A stretch of 5,621 nt of DNA from Xanthomonas translucens pv. translucens DSM 18974 (GTDB taxonomy: Bacteria > Pseudomonadota > Gammaproteobacteria > Xanthomonadales > Xanthomonadaceae). Position numbers and translations under genes: made by a program. The notes under the pieces were generated by a model. It was not told where the DNA came from, did not search any database, and saw nothing but the letters and a program-made list of their open reading frames with translations. This document shows positions 1 to 5,621 of this stretch, in pieces. Each line of letters opens with the position of its first letter. The stretch's first letter is position 1. The stretch covers positions 1-5,621 of the forward strand of contig NZ_CAPJ01000350.1 of the NCBI RefSeq assembly GCF_000331775.1. The letters run 5' to 3'.

Positions 1-1
1 G

Positions 2-907
2 CAGCGGCTGCGCCAGCGGCGCCTGCCCGGCGCGCGCTGGCTGGTGATCGCCGCACCGTATCTGTGGCTGCTGCTGTTCTTCGCGATCCCGTTCCTGATC
101 GTGCTGCGCATCTCCTTCGCCGAACAGGCGATCAGCAGCCCGCCGTACAGCGCGCTGGTGGACTACAAGGACGGCGTGCTGACGCTGAAGTTCACCCTGC
201 AGAACTACCTGGCGCTGGTGCGCGACAACCAGTACATCGAAGCCTACTGGGGCTCGATCAAGATCGCCGGGATCTCCACCCTGTTTACCCTGCTGATCGG
301 CTATCCGATGGCCTACGTGATCGCGCGCCTGTCACCGTCGGCGCGCAACATCGCGATGATGCTGGTGGTGCTGCCGTCGTGGACTTCGTTCCTGATCCGC
401 GTCTACGCCTGGATCGGCATCCTCGACAGCAACGGCGTACTCAACCGCGCGCTGCTGGCGCTGGGGCTGATCGAACAGCCGCTGCGCATCCTGTACACCC
501 CGATCGCCGCCTACATCGGCATCGTCTACTGCTATTTGCCGTTCATGGTGCTGCCGCTGTACGCCACGCTGGTGAAGCAGGACCACCGCCTGCTGGAAGC
601 CGCCTACGACCTGGGCGCGCGGCCGTGGAAGGCGTTCGCGACCATCACCTTGCCGATGTCGCGCCCGGGTATCGTCGCCGGCTGCATGCTGGTGATGATC
701 CCGGCGGTGGGCGAGTTCGTGATCCCGGAAATGCTCGGCGGGCCGGACACGCTGATGATCGGCCGGGTGCTGTGGGGCGAGTTCTTCAACAACCGCGACT
801 GGCCGGCGGCCTCGGCGGTGGCGATCGCGATGCTGGCGCTGCTGATGCTGCCGATCCTGATCTTCAACCGCTACCAGCAGCGCCAGCTCGCCGGCGGCCA
901 GGCATGA
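2..907 (+). CDS. potH: Putrescine ABC transporter permease PotH (5' end outside window)
   Basis: This is one of the two inner-membrane subunits of the PotFGHI putrescine importer. It pairs with PotI to form the channel and receives substrate from periplasmic PotF, with energy from the ATPase PotG. The reading frame is open from base 2. A GTG at 44 is an internal valine, because the 14 codons before it (ending PGARWL) match the usual PotH lead-in, so the true start lies upstream. About 302 codons are visible; the E. coli protein, as I recall it, has 317 residues. Counting from the GTG codon, a hydrophobic helix spans about 5-22 and a conserved LPSWTSFLIRVYAW block covers 110-123. The permease EAA loop (EAA-x3-G-x9-I-x-LP) is complete at 185-204, followed by GEFVIPEMLGGPDT at 223-236. 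Near-identity with E. coli PotH in these blocks favours PotH over PotB, the spermidine-preferring counterpart. The stop overlaps the potI start. Specificity is inferred from homology. Confidence 0.95.
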   Translation, partial: QRLRQRRLPGARWLVIAAPYLWLLLFFAIPFLIVLRISFAEQAISSPPYSALVDYKDGVLTLKFTLQNYLALVRDNQYIEAYWGSIKIAGISTLFTLLIGYPMAYVIARLSPSARNIAMMLVVLPSWTSFLIRVYAWIGILDSNGVLNRALLALGLIEQPLRILYTPIAAYIGIVYCYLPFMVLPLYATLVKQDHRLLEAAYDLGARPWKAFATITLPMSRPGIVAGCMLVMIPAVGEFVIPEMLGGPDTLMIGRVLWGEFFNNRDWPAASAVAIAMLALLMLPILIFNRYQQRQLAGGQA

Positions 908-1758
908 GCGGCGCGGGCGCGCTGCGCGGCGGGCGGATGTTGCGCTGGACGGTGCTGGGCGCCGGCTTCGCCTTCCTGTACCTGCCGATCCTGCTGCTGA
1001 TGGTGTACTCGTTCAATGCCTCCAGGCTGGCCACGGTGTGGGCCGGGTTCTCCACCAAGTGGTACGGCGAATTGCTGCGCGACCGGCAGATCCTGCAGGC
1101 GGCGTGGATCAGCCTGAAGGTGGCGTTCTGGACCGCCACCGCGTCGATGGTGATCGGCACGCTGGCGGCGATGGTGATGACCCGTTTCCGCCGCTTCCCC
1201 AGCAAGAGCCTGTTCGGCGCGTTGGTGACCGCGCCGCTGGTGATGCCGGAGGTGATCATCGGCCTGTCGATCATGATGATGCTGGTGTCGATGGGCGGGC
1301 TGATCGGCATCCCGCCCAAGGGCGTCACCGCGATCTGGGCCGCGCATGTCACCTTCACCCTGTCCTTCGTCACCGTGGTGGTGTCCTCGCGCCTGCAGGA
1401 GCTGGACCGCTCGCTGGAAGAGGCGGCGATGGACCTGGGCGCGAACCGCCTCAAGGTGTTCTTCCTGATCACCTTGCCGATCATCGCCCCGGCGCTGGTG
1501 TCCGGCTGGCTGCTGGCCTTCACCCTGTCGCTGGACGACGTGGTGATCGCCAACTTCGTCGCCGGACCCAACTCGACCACGCTGCCGATGACCGTGTTCT
1601 CCTCGGTGCGGATGGGCTTGAAGCCGAAGATCAACGCGCTGGCCACGCTGATGGTGCTGGCGGTGTCGATCGCCGCCTTCGTCGGCTGGTGGCTGATGGC
1701 GCGCAGCGAGAAGCGCCGCCAGCGCGACATCCAGCTGGCGCTGCAGCAGGGCGGTTAG
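904..1758 (+). CDS. potI: Putrescine ABC transporter permease PotI
   Basis: This is the second membrane subunit of the putrescine importer and the partner of PotH. The ATG at 904 overlaps the potH stop as ATGA, and no strong Shine-Dalgarno sequence precedes it, so translation is probably coupled to potH. An in-frame ATG at 937 is an alternative start that would remove 11 residues. The product has 284 residues, close to E. coli PotI (281 as I recall). A first membrane helix lies at about 14-35. The canonical ABC permease EAA loop is complete at 173-192: E173-A-A, G179, I189, then LP at 191-192. Blocks typical of PotI are ITAPLVMPE-like 108-116, SSRLQELDRSLEEAAMDLGA 161-180, SGWLLAFTLSLDD 200-212, and VFSSVRMG followed by INALATL at 231-249. 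The tail is basic (KRRQRDIQ). No ATP-binding motifs are present, as expected for a permease. The assignment is firm; the substrate is inferred from family membership. Confidence 0.95.
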   Translation: MSGAGALRGGRMLRWTVLGAGFAFLYLPILLLMVYSFNASRLATVWAGFSTKWYGELLRDRQILQAAWISLKVAFWTATASMVIGTLAAMVMTRFRRFPSKSLFGALVTAPLVMPEVIIGLSIMMMLVSMGGLIGIPPKGVTAIWAAHVTFTLSFVTVVVSSRLQELDRSLEEAAMDLGANRLKVFFLITLPIIAPALVSGWLLAFTLSLDDVVIANFVAGPNSTTLPMTVFSSVRMGLKPKINALATLMVLAVSIAAFVGWWLMARSEKRRQRDIQLALQQGG

Positions 1759-1774
1759 CGGAGCGCTGCGTTTC

Positions 1775-1842
1775 TGTAGGAGCGGCTTCAGCCGCGACAG
1801 GCATTGTCGGTAAGGCCGGTCGCGGCTTAAGCCGCTCCTACA
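1775..1842. repeat. REP-like inverted pair between potI and the dehydrogenase gene
   Basis: Two 24-base arms, 1775-1798 and 1819-1842, are inverted copies with 23 of 24 positions matching and a 20-base spacer between them. Each arm starts TGTAGGAGCGGC on its own outward side. Each also contains its own small palindrome: GCGGCTTCAGCCGC on the left and the perfect GCGGCTTAAGCCGC on the right. The pair can therefore fold as one long 24-bp stem or as two short hairpins. This layout is that of REP/BIME elements, which are dispersed non-coding repeats thought to be moved by RAYT (REP-associated tyrosine) transposases. No transposase lies in the window. The position between two genes of probable common function suggests an effect on mRNA stability or partial termination, which is inference. 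Confidence 0.85.
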
Positions 1843-1939
1843 AAAGCTGCGGCCAGCGCGGAACGCTGTGGTCCATCGCGATCGCCGTGTCGCCACGCCA
1901 GCGCAACCTGCGCAGCGCTAGGCTGGCCGGACTTTTTCC

Positions 1940-1944
1940 AGGAG
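1940..1944 (+). promoter_or_regulatory. Ribosome binding site of the dehydrogenase gene
   Basis: AGGAG lies 9 bases before the ATG at 1954. It is the clearest Shine-Dalgarno sequence in the window and supports that ATG as the start. The gene therefore has its own initiation signal, unlike potI and corA, which lack one. I could not find a convincing sigma-70 promoter in 1843-1939. Confidence 0.75.
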
Positions 1945-1953
1945 TTCGTCGCG

Positions 1954-3318
1954 ATGCCCTACGACACCGTCAATCCCGCCACCGGCCAGGTCGACTACCG
2001 CCTGGAGCTGATGGATGCCGCCGCCGTCGAGCGGCGCCTGGCCGCGTCCGCGCAGGCGTTTCCCGCCTGGGCGGAAACGTCGCTTGCGCAGCGCGGCGCG
2101 CTGTTGCGGCAGGTCGGCGCGCAGTTGCGCGCGCGCCGCGAGCAGATCCAGCGGCTGATGACCGCGGAGATGGGCAAGCTGCGCCAGGAGGCGCTGGCCG
2201 AGATCGACAAGTGCGCCGATGCCTGCGACTACTACGCCGAACATGCGGCCGATTACCTGCGCGAGCAGCCGATCGCCACCGATGCGCAGCGCAGCTACGT
2301 GCGCTACGAGCCGCTGGGCTGCGTGCTGGCGGTGATGCCGTGGAATTTCCCGCTCTGGCAGGTGTTCCGCTTCCTGGCACCGGCGCTGATGGCCGGCAAC
2401 GTGGCGCTGCTCAAGCACGCCAGCAACGTGCCGCGCTGCGCCGATGCGATCCACGCCGCGCTGGCCGCCGCCGGCGTGCCGGCCGGCGTGTTCGATGTGC
2501 TGCACATCGACAACGAGCAGGCCGCCGCGGTGCTGCGCGACGCGCGCATCGCCGCGGTGACGCTGACCGGCAGCGAGCGTGCCGGCCGCTCGATCGCCGC
2601 CAACGCCGGCGATCAGCTGAAGAAGTGCGTGATGGAACTCGGCGGCAGCGACGCCTTCGTGGTGCTTGACGACGCCGATCTGGACATCACCGTGGCGGCG
2701 GCGGTGAAGTCGCGCTTCGACAATGCCGGGCAGACCTGCATCGCGGCCAAGCGCTTCGTAGTGGTCGATGCCATCGCCGACGACTTCGTGCGCCGCTTCG
2801 TCGCCGCGGCGGCCGAGCGCCGGCTCGGCGATCCGCAGGACGCAGCGACCACGCTGGCGCCGATGGCGCGGCAGGACCTGCGCGACGAGCTGCACAAGCA
2901 GGTGCAGGCCAGCATCGCCAAGGGCGCGGTGGCCTTGCTAGGCGGCGCGCGGGACACCGCCACCCACGCCGGCTATCCGGCCTCGATCCTGGACCACGTG
3001 GTGCCGGGCATGCCGGCCTACGACGAAGAGCTGTTCGGCCCGGTCGCCGCGATCCTGCGCGTGGCCGACGAGGCCGAGGCGGTGCGCGTGGCCAACGACA
3101 CCAGCTTCGGCCTGGGCGGCAGCGTGTGGAGCGCCGACCGCGCCCGCGGCGAGCGCGTCGCCCGCCAGTTGCAGTGCGGCGCTGCCTTCGTCAACGCCAT
3201 CGTCAAGAGCGACGTACGCCTGCCGTTCGGCGGCATCAAGCGCTCCGGCTTCGGTCGCGAACTGGCCGAGCACGGGATTCATGAGTTCATGAATATCAAG
3301 TCGGTGTATGTGGGGTGA
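1954..3318 (+). CDS. sad: NAD(P)-dependent succinate-semialdehyde dehydrogenase, Sad/YneI type
   Basis: This cytosolic aldehyde dehydrogenase of 454 residues most likely oxidises succinate semialdehyde to succinate, the last step of putrescine/GABA breakdown. It matches E. coli Sad (YneI) along its length, including MPWNFPLWQV at 128-137, KHASNVP at 154-160, CVMELGGSDAF at 225-235 and DVRLPFGGIKRSGFGREL at 420-437. Catalytic residues of the superfamily are present: Asn131, Lys154, general base Glu228, nucleophile Cys262 (in GQTC) and Glu359 in the EELFGP motif. The TGS at 205-207 belongs to the nucleotide-binding loop. The usual KPxE cofactor signature is KHAS here, which E. coli Sad shares (KHAP), so the difference marks the subfamily and is not a defect. 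At 454 residues it is shorter than GabD-type enzymes (about 480), and its motifs are Sad-like. It follows potHI on the same strand after a 195-base gap. The exact substrate and the preference for NAD or NADP cannot be read from sequence; related semialdehydes are possible. Confidence 0.9.
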   Translation: MPYDTVNPATGQVDYRLELMDAAAVERRLAASAQAFPAWAETSLAQRGALLRQVGAQLRARREQIQRLMTAEMGKLRQEALAEIDKCADACDYYAEHAADYLREQPIATDAQRSYVRYEPLGCVLAVMPWNFPLWQVFRFLAPALMAGNVALLKHASNVPRCADAIHAALAAAGVPAGVFDVLHIDNEQAAAVLRDARIAAVTLTGSERAGRSIAANAGDQLKKCVMELGGSDAFVVLDDADLDITVAAAVKSRFDNAGQTCIAAKRFVVVDAIADDFVRRFVAAAAERRLGDPQDAATTLAPMARQDLRDELHKQVQASIAKGAVALLGGARDTATHAGYPASILDHVVPGMPAYDEELFGPVAAILRVADEAEAVRVANDTSFGLGGSVWSADRARGERVARQLQCGAAFVNAIVKSDVRLPFGGIKRSGFGRELAEHGIHEFMNIKSVYVG

Positions 3319-3341
3319 GGCCGGGACCGGGGACCCGGAAC

Positions 3342-3362
3342 GGCAAAAGCCAAGGCAAAAGC
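3342..3362. repeat. Short direct repeat GGCAAAAGC
   Basis: GGCAAAAGC occurs at 3342-3350 and again at 3354-3362, twelve bases apart, just inside the left arm of the convergent inverted-repeat element. The right arm has the partial complement GCTTTT at 3409-3414. It is probably part of that element's internal structure. Confidence 0.6.
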
Positions 3363-3417
3363 AGGTGGCTACCGCGTTACGCGCAGAGTTTCAGCCATCG
3401 CAAGCCCCGCTTTTCTG

Positions 3418-3445
3418 GGTCCCGGGTCCCCGGTCCCCGGTCCCG
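3418..3445. repeat. Four tandem 7-base units GGTCCC(G/C)
   Basis: GGTCCC recurs at 3418, 3425, 3432 and 3439 with an exact 7-base period, the seventh base being G, C, C, G. The opposite arm of the surrounding element carries only two complementary units, (C/G)GGGACC at 3322-3328 and 3329-3335, plus a partial CGG. The unequal copy number suggests gain or loss of units by slippage, making this a candidate length-variable site. Confidence 0.85.
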
Positions 3446-3448
3446 GCT

Positions 3449-4441
3449 TCAAAGCCACCTGGCCCGCTTGAACGCCACATACAGCCCCAGACACACCGCG
3501 GCCACACCGCCGACCATCAGCGGGTAGGCCCAGGGCCATTCCAGTTCCGGCATCTGTTTGAAATTCATGCCGTACCAGCTGGTGATCAGGGTTGGCGCGG
3601 CCAATAGCGCGGCCCAGGCGCCGAGGCGCTTGACCGTCTCGCCCTGGGCCAGGGTCACCAGCGACAGGTTCACGCTCAGCGCGGTGCCGAGCATCTCGCG
3701 CAAGGTGTCGATCGCTTCGTTGGTGCGCACCGCGTGGTCGAGCACGTCGCGCACGTAGAGCCGCACTTCGTCGGGGATCAGCGGGCCGGGGTTGCGCTTG
3801 AGGTGGGACAGCACGTCTTGCAGCGGCGCCACGCCCAGGCGCATCTGGTTGAGTTCGCGCTTGAGTTCGTACAGGCGGATCGCGGTGTCGCGCCGGTAGG
3901 CCTCGGCGAAGATGTCCTTCTCCAGGCGCTCCAGGCTCTGCCGGAACTCGTCCAGGATCGGCTGGTAGTTGTCCACGATGTAGTCCAGCACCGCGTACAG
4001 CGCGTAGGACGGGCCGAGTTGCATCAGCGCCGCCTCGCGCTCCAGGCGTTCGCGCACCGGCGCGTACGGCAGCGAGGCGCCGTGGCGTACGGTCAGCAGG
4101 AAGCGCGCGCCGAGGAAGGCGTGGGTCTCGCCGTAGACGATGCGTTCGTCGATCACCTGCGCGGTGTGCACGGCCAGGAACAGCGAATTGCCGTAGGCCT
4201 CGACCTTGGGCCGCTGGTGCGCCTTGCGCGTGTCCTCGATCGCCAGGTCGTGCAGCTGGAATTCTTCCTGCAGCTGCTGCAGCACATGGTCGGCGGGTTC
4301 GTACATGCCGACCCAGACGAAGCCGTCGCCGCCGGCCAGCACGTCGCTGATCTGCTCCAGAGCGATGTCGTGGCGGCGACCGTCGCCGTCGTAGTGCACG
4401 CAGTTGATGACGCAGGCGGGATTTGCGGGGATGGTAGCCAT
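3449..4441 (-). CDS. corA: CorA-family magnesium/cobalt transport protein
   Basis: This inner-membrane divalent cation channel belongs to the CorA metal ion transporter family, whose members take up Mg2+ (and Co2+ or Ni2+) as homopentamers. The product has 330 residues, a little longer than the 316 I recall for enteric CorA. A large cytoplasmic domain occupies about 1-270, with a long alpha-helical stalk from about 160 (acidic and basic heptads, for example QSLERLEKDIFAE). The first membrane helix is about 272-290 and ends in the signature YGMN, with the GMN triplet at 291-293. The periplasmic loop that follows is FKQMPELEWP. The second helix is about 305-324, and the protein ends in the basic KRARWL tail typical of the family. 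The ATG at 4441 is the most upstream start I found; it lies 25 bases after the DUF4105 gene's stop and has no recognisable Shine-Dalgarno sequence. CorA paralogues such as the Zn2+ exporter ZntB share the fold, but ZntB usually has GVN in place of GMN, which favours CorA. Confidence is high for the family and lower for the ion. Confidence 0.95.
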   Translation of the reverse strand: MATIPANPACVINCVHYDGDGRRHDIALEQISDVLAGGDGFVWVGMYEPADHVLQQLQEEFQLHDLAIEDTRKAHQRPKVEAYGNSLFLAVHTAQVIDERIVYGETHAFLGARFLLTVRHGASLPYAPVRERLEREAALMQLGPSYALYAVLDYIVDNYQPILDEFRQSLERLEKDIFAEAYRRDTAIRLYELKRELNQMRLGVAPLQDVLSHLKRNPGPLIPDEVRLYVRDVLDHAVRTNEAIDTLREMLGTALSVNLSLVTLAQGETVKRLGAWAALLAAPTLITSWYGMNFKQMPELEWPWAYPLMVGGVAAVCLGLYVAFKRARWL

Positions 4442-4466
4442 GGGCGGGAATCGTGTGCCGGCAGGA

Positions 4467-5621
4467 TCAGCGCTGCAAGCGGCGCCGGGTGAACGCCCAG
4501 GCCAGCGCGGCGTGCACCGGCAGCAGCAGGGCGATCCACTGCAGGTTGAATTGCGGCTGCAGCATCGACAGCCAATGGATCAGCAAGGCCGCGCCGGCCA
4601 ATGCCACCACCGTCCACAGCACGATGCCGAACCAGCGTCCGGGCTGGCGGCCGCGCAGCTGCGCGATAGCGCCGCCGACCAGCAGCAGGCACAGCGGGTC
4701 GAGCAGCAGCAGGTTGCGATTGGCCCAGGCCGCACGGTGGTCGCTGCAGCCCCACAGATACAGCAGCACGCCGCCGCCGAGCGCACACAGCAGCCAGAAC
4801 GGCAACGCCAGTGCCGCCAGCCAGCGCGGCCGCCGTGCCAGCGCGATCACGCCGGTGGCGACCACCAGCCCGGCCAGCAGCCACGGCCACCAGTGCCGCG
4901 CCTGTTCGGTCGGTTCCGGCGCCAGCCGCTGCGGCAGCACCTGCTGGCGCGTCTGCACCAGCGGGCGCCCGGCGCGGTTGCGCACTTCGCCCAGGCTCTC
5001 GGCCAGGCGCATCGGCACGAACGCCTCTTCCCAACGCGACAGCGGCTTGTCGGCGAACGGCCCCAGGCCCAGGTCGAAGCCCAGCCACATCCATGGCGCC
5101 GGCGAGGCCAGGCGGACCGATTCGCTGCGGTAGGTGTTGCCGCGCGAACGCCCGGACAGCTGCGCGTGCAGCGTGCCGCCCAGCGCCCGGTCCAGTGCGT
5201 CGCGCACCATCGTGGCGCAGTTGGCGGTGTAGTAGTCGTAGCGGTAGCGCGCATTCTCCGGCCGTGCGCGCCAGGCCAGCGCCTGATGCAGCGCGCGCGC
5301 CTGCGCCGGTTCCATGTCCAGCCACTGGATGTCCACGCCGCGGCCGGCGTCGCGGTACTGCGCCAAGTCTTCCTGCAACGGCAGCGCGACCAGGTAATAC
5401 CGCATGTCGCCGGCGGCGAAGCGGCTCACGAAGTCCGGTTCGCCGGGATCGAAGAAGCCGAAGTTGTACGAAGTGGCCTGGCCGCTGCGCGGATCCATCA
5501 CCACGATCGCATCGTGGCCGAAGCGCTCGAAGAACACCTCGCCCGGCTGCATCGTGGCCACGCCGATGCGCGGCGCCGGTGCCGACGCGTCGTCGCCGGG
5601 CGGACCGGCGCCGGGCGCCGC
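4467..5621 (-). CDS. DUF4105 (Lnb N-terminal periplasmic domain) membrane protein, 5' end outside window
   Basis: The frame is open to the right edge. A GTG at 5561 is an internal valine, since the 20 codons before it read as an Ala/Pro-rich linker ending PRIGVATMQPGE that runs into the domain; the true start and any signal peptide lie beyond the window. Residues are counted from that GTG. The N-terminal half (about 1-185) has features of the DUF4105 family: GEVFFERFGHDAIVV at 7-21, NFGFFD at 33-38, and YYTANCATMVRDALD at 110-124. His16 and Cys115 are the obvious candidate catalytic residues. SRWEEAFVP lies at 175-183. The C-terminal half carries about five hydrophobic segments (225-241, 247-270, 284-302, 309-331, 338-356), with the motif SDHRAAWANRNLLLLDPL between the second and third. 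The domain is expected to face the periplasm and be anchored by the C-terminal helices. The biochemical function is unknown to me. It is followed closely by corA on the same strand, which suggests co-transcription. Confidence 0.85.
   Translation of the reverse strand, partial: AAPGAGPPGDDASAPAPRIGVATMQPGEVFFERFGHDAIVVMDPRSGQATSYNFGFFDPGEPDFVSRFAAGDMRYYLVALPLQEDLAQYRDAGRGVDIQWLDMEPAQARALHQALAWRARPENARYRYDYYTANCATMVRDALDRALGGTLHAQLSGRSRGNTYRSESVRLASPAPWMWLGFDLGLGPFADKPLSRWEEAFVPMRLAESLGEVRNRAGRPLVQTRQQVLPQRLAPEPTEQARHWWPWLLAGLVVATGVIALARRPRWLAALALPFWLLCALGGGVLLYLWGCSDHRAAWANRNLLLLDPLCLLLVGGAIAQLRGRQPGRWFGIVLWTVVALAGAALLIHWLSMLQPQFNLQWIALLLPVHAALAWAFTRRRLQR

Larger units (their letters stand above)
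3320..3447. repeat. Inverted-repeat element filling the convergent intergenic gap
   Basis: The 130-base gap between the dehydrogenase stop (3316-3318) and the corA stop (3449-3451) is almost entirely one inverted repeat. Bases 3320-3335 (GCCGGGACCGGGGACC) pair perfectly with 3432-3447. An alternative register of 16 bases is also possible (with 3422-3437), because the right arm has more repeat units than the left. Both arms continue inward to an AAAAGC/GCTTTT match (3345-3350 and 3409-3414). The interior, about 3351-3408, has no reading frame that I would believe. Its place between converging genes suggests a bidirectional transcription stop, but no clear T-tract follows the stem, so that role is inference. 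I associate such heptad arms with Xanthomonas intergenic repeats, which I have not verified. Confidence 0.75.

Noticed and set aside
44..46. GTG at 44 as the potH start
   Set aside because: The codons before it are open to the window edge and match the region preceding the first helix in PotH proteins, so this is an internal valine of a gene cut by the window.
1805..1833. Possible promoter TTGTCG with TTAAGC at 17-base spacing before the dehydrogenase gene
   Set aside because: The -10 part matches the sigma-70 consensus poorly and falls inside the right REP arm; nothing else supports it.
864..1896. Long minus-strand open frames opposite potI (288 and 341 codons)
   Set aside because: They are antisense to a well-conserved permease, have low-complexity Arg/His/Gln-rich translations, and resemble no protein family I know. 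Long stop-free antisense frames are expected in GC-rich genes.
1762..1919. 9-base inverted match AGCGCTGCG (1762-1770) with CGCAGCGCT (1911-1919) around the REP pair
   Set aside because: A GC-only-type match of this length 140 bases apart is likely by chance in such GC-rich DNA, and it does not line up with the REP arms.
1038..2669. Plus-strand open frame of 543 codons spanning potI, the REP pair and half of the dehydrogenase gene
   Set aside because: It runs out of frame through two recognised genes and a repeat; the translation is Arg/Asp/Gly-rich and unrelated to any family.
1918..2895. Minus-strand open frame of 325 codons opposite the dehydrogenase gene
   Set aside because: The translation is a composition-biased shadow (His/Arg/Gly/Ala-rich) of the Sad-type gene, with no motif or ribosome binding site.
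3308..3607. Short plus-strand frames across the convergent gap (99 and 70 codons)
   Set aside because: They overlap the heptad element and the antisense of corA, with no ribosome binding site and no recognisable product.
4153..5325. Minus-strand open frame of 390 codons overlapping corA and the DUF4105 gene
   Set aside because: It is in a different frame from both conserved genes and its translation is Ala/Arg/Gly low complexity.

Overview
The window is strongly GC-rich and densely coding. It looks like the chromosome of a gammaproteobacterium of the Xanthomonadaceae, with Xanthomonas or a close relative as the best guess. The protein families resemble gammaproteobacterial homologues. A REP-type inverted pair beginning TGTAGGAGCGGC and a GGGACC/GGTCCC heptad element are the kind of intergenic repeats I associate with that family. 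The genus is an inference from these patterns, not a database result.

Left part, plus strand (1-3318). The window opens inside potH, and potI follows with a 4-base ATGA overlap. These are the two membrane subunits of a PotFGHI-type putrescine ABC importer. The binding protein (PotF) and ATPase (PotG) would be expected just upstream, outside the window. A 195-base gap holds a REP-like inverted pair, and then comes a Sad/YneI-type succinate-semialdehyde dehydrogenase. Together these genes suggest putrescine uptake followed by the last step of its breakdown (putrescine to GABA to succinate semialdehyde to succinate). The middle enzymes are not in view.

Middle (3319-3448). The plus-strand and minus-strand genes converge here. 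The 130-base gap is filled almost to the base by one inverted-repeat element whose arms are built from 7-base tandem units.

Right part, minus strand (3449-5621). A complete CorA-type divalent cation channel gene lies 25 bases downstream of a DUF4105 (Lnb N-terminal periplasmic domain) membrane protein gene. The DUF4105 gene runs off the right edge at its 5' end. The two are probably co-transcribed, with the DUF4105 gene first.

I saw no tRNA, rRNA, insertion sequence, CRISPR array or phage gene, and no clear undescribed system. The points most worth a second look are the convergent heptad element, the REP pair between potI and the dehydrogenase gene, and the His...Asn-Cys arrangement of the DUF4105 protein.
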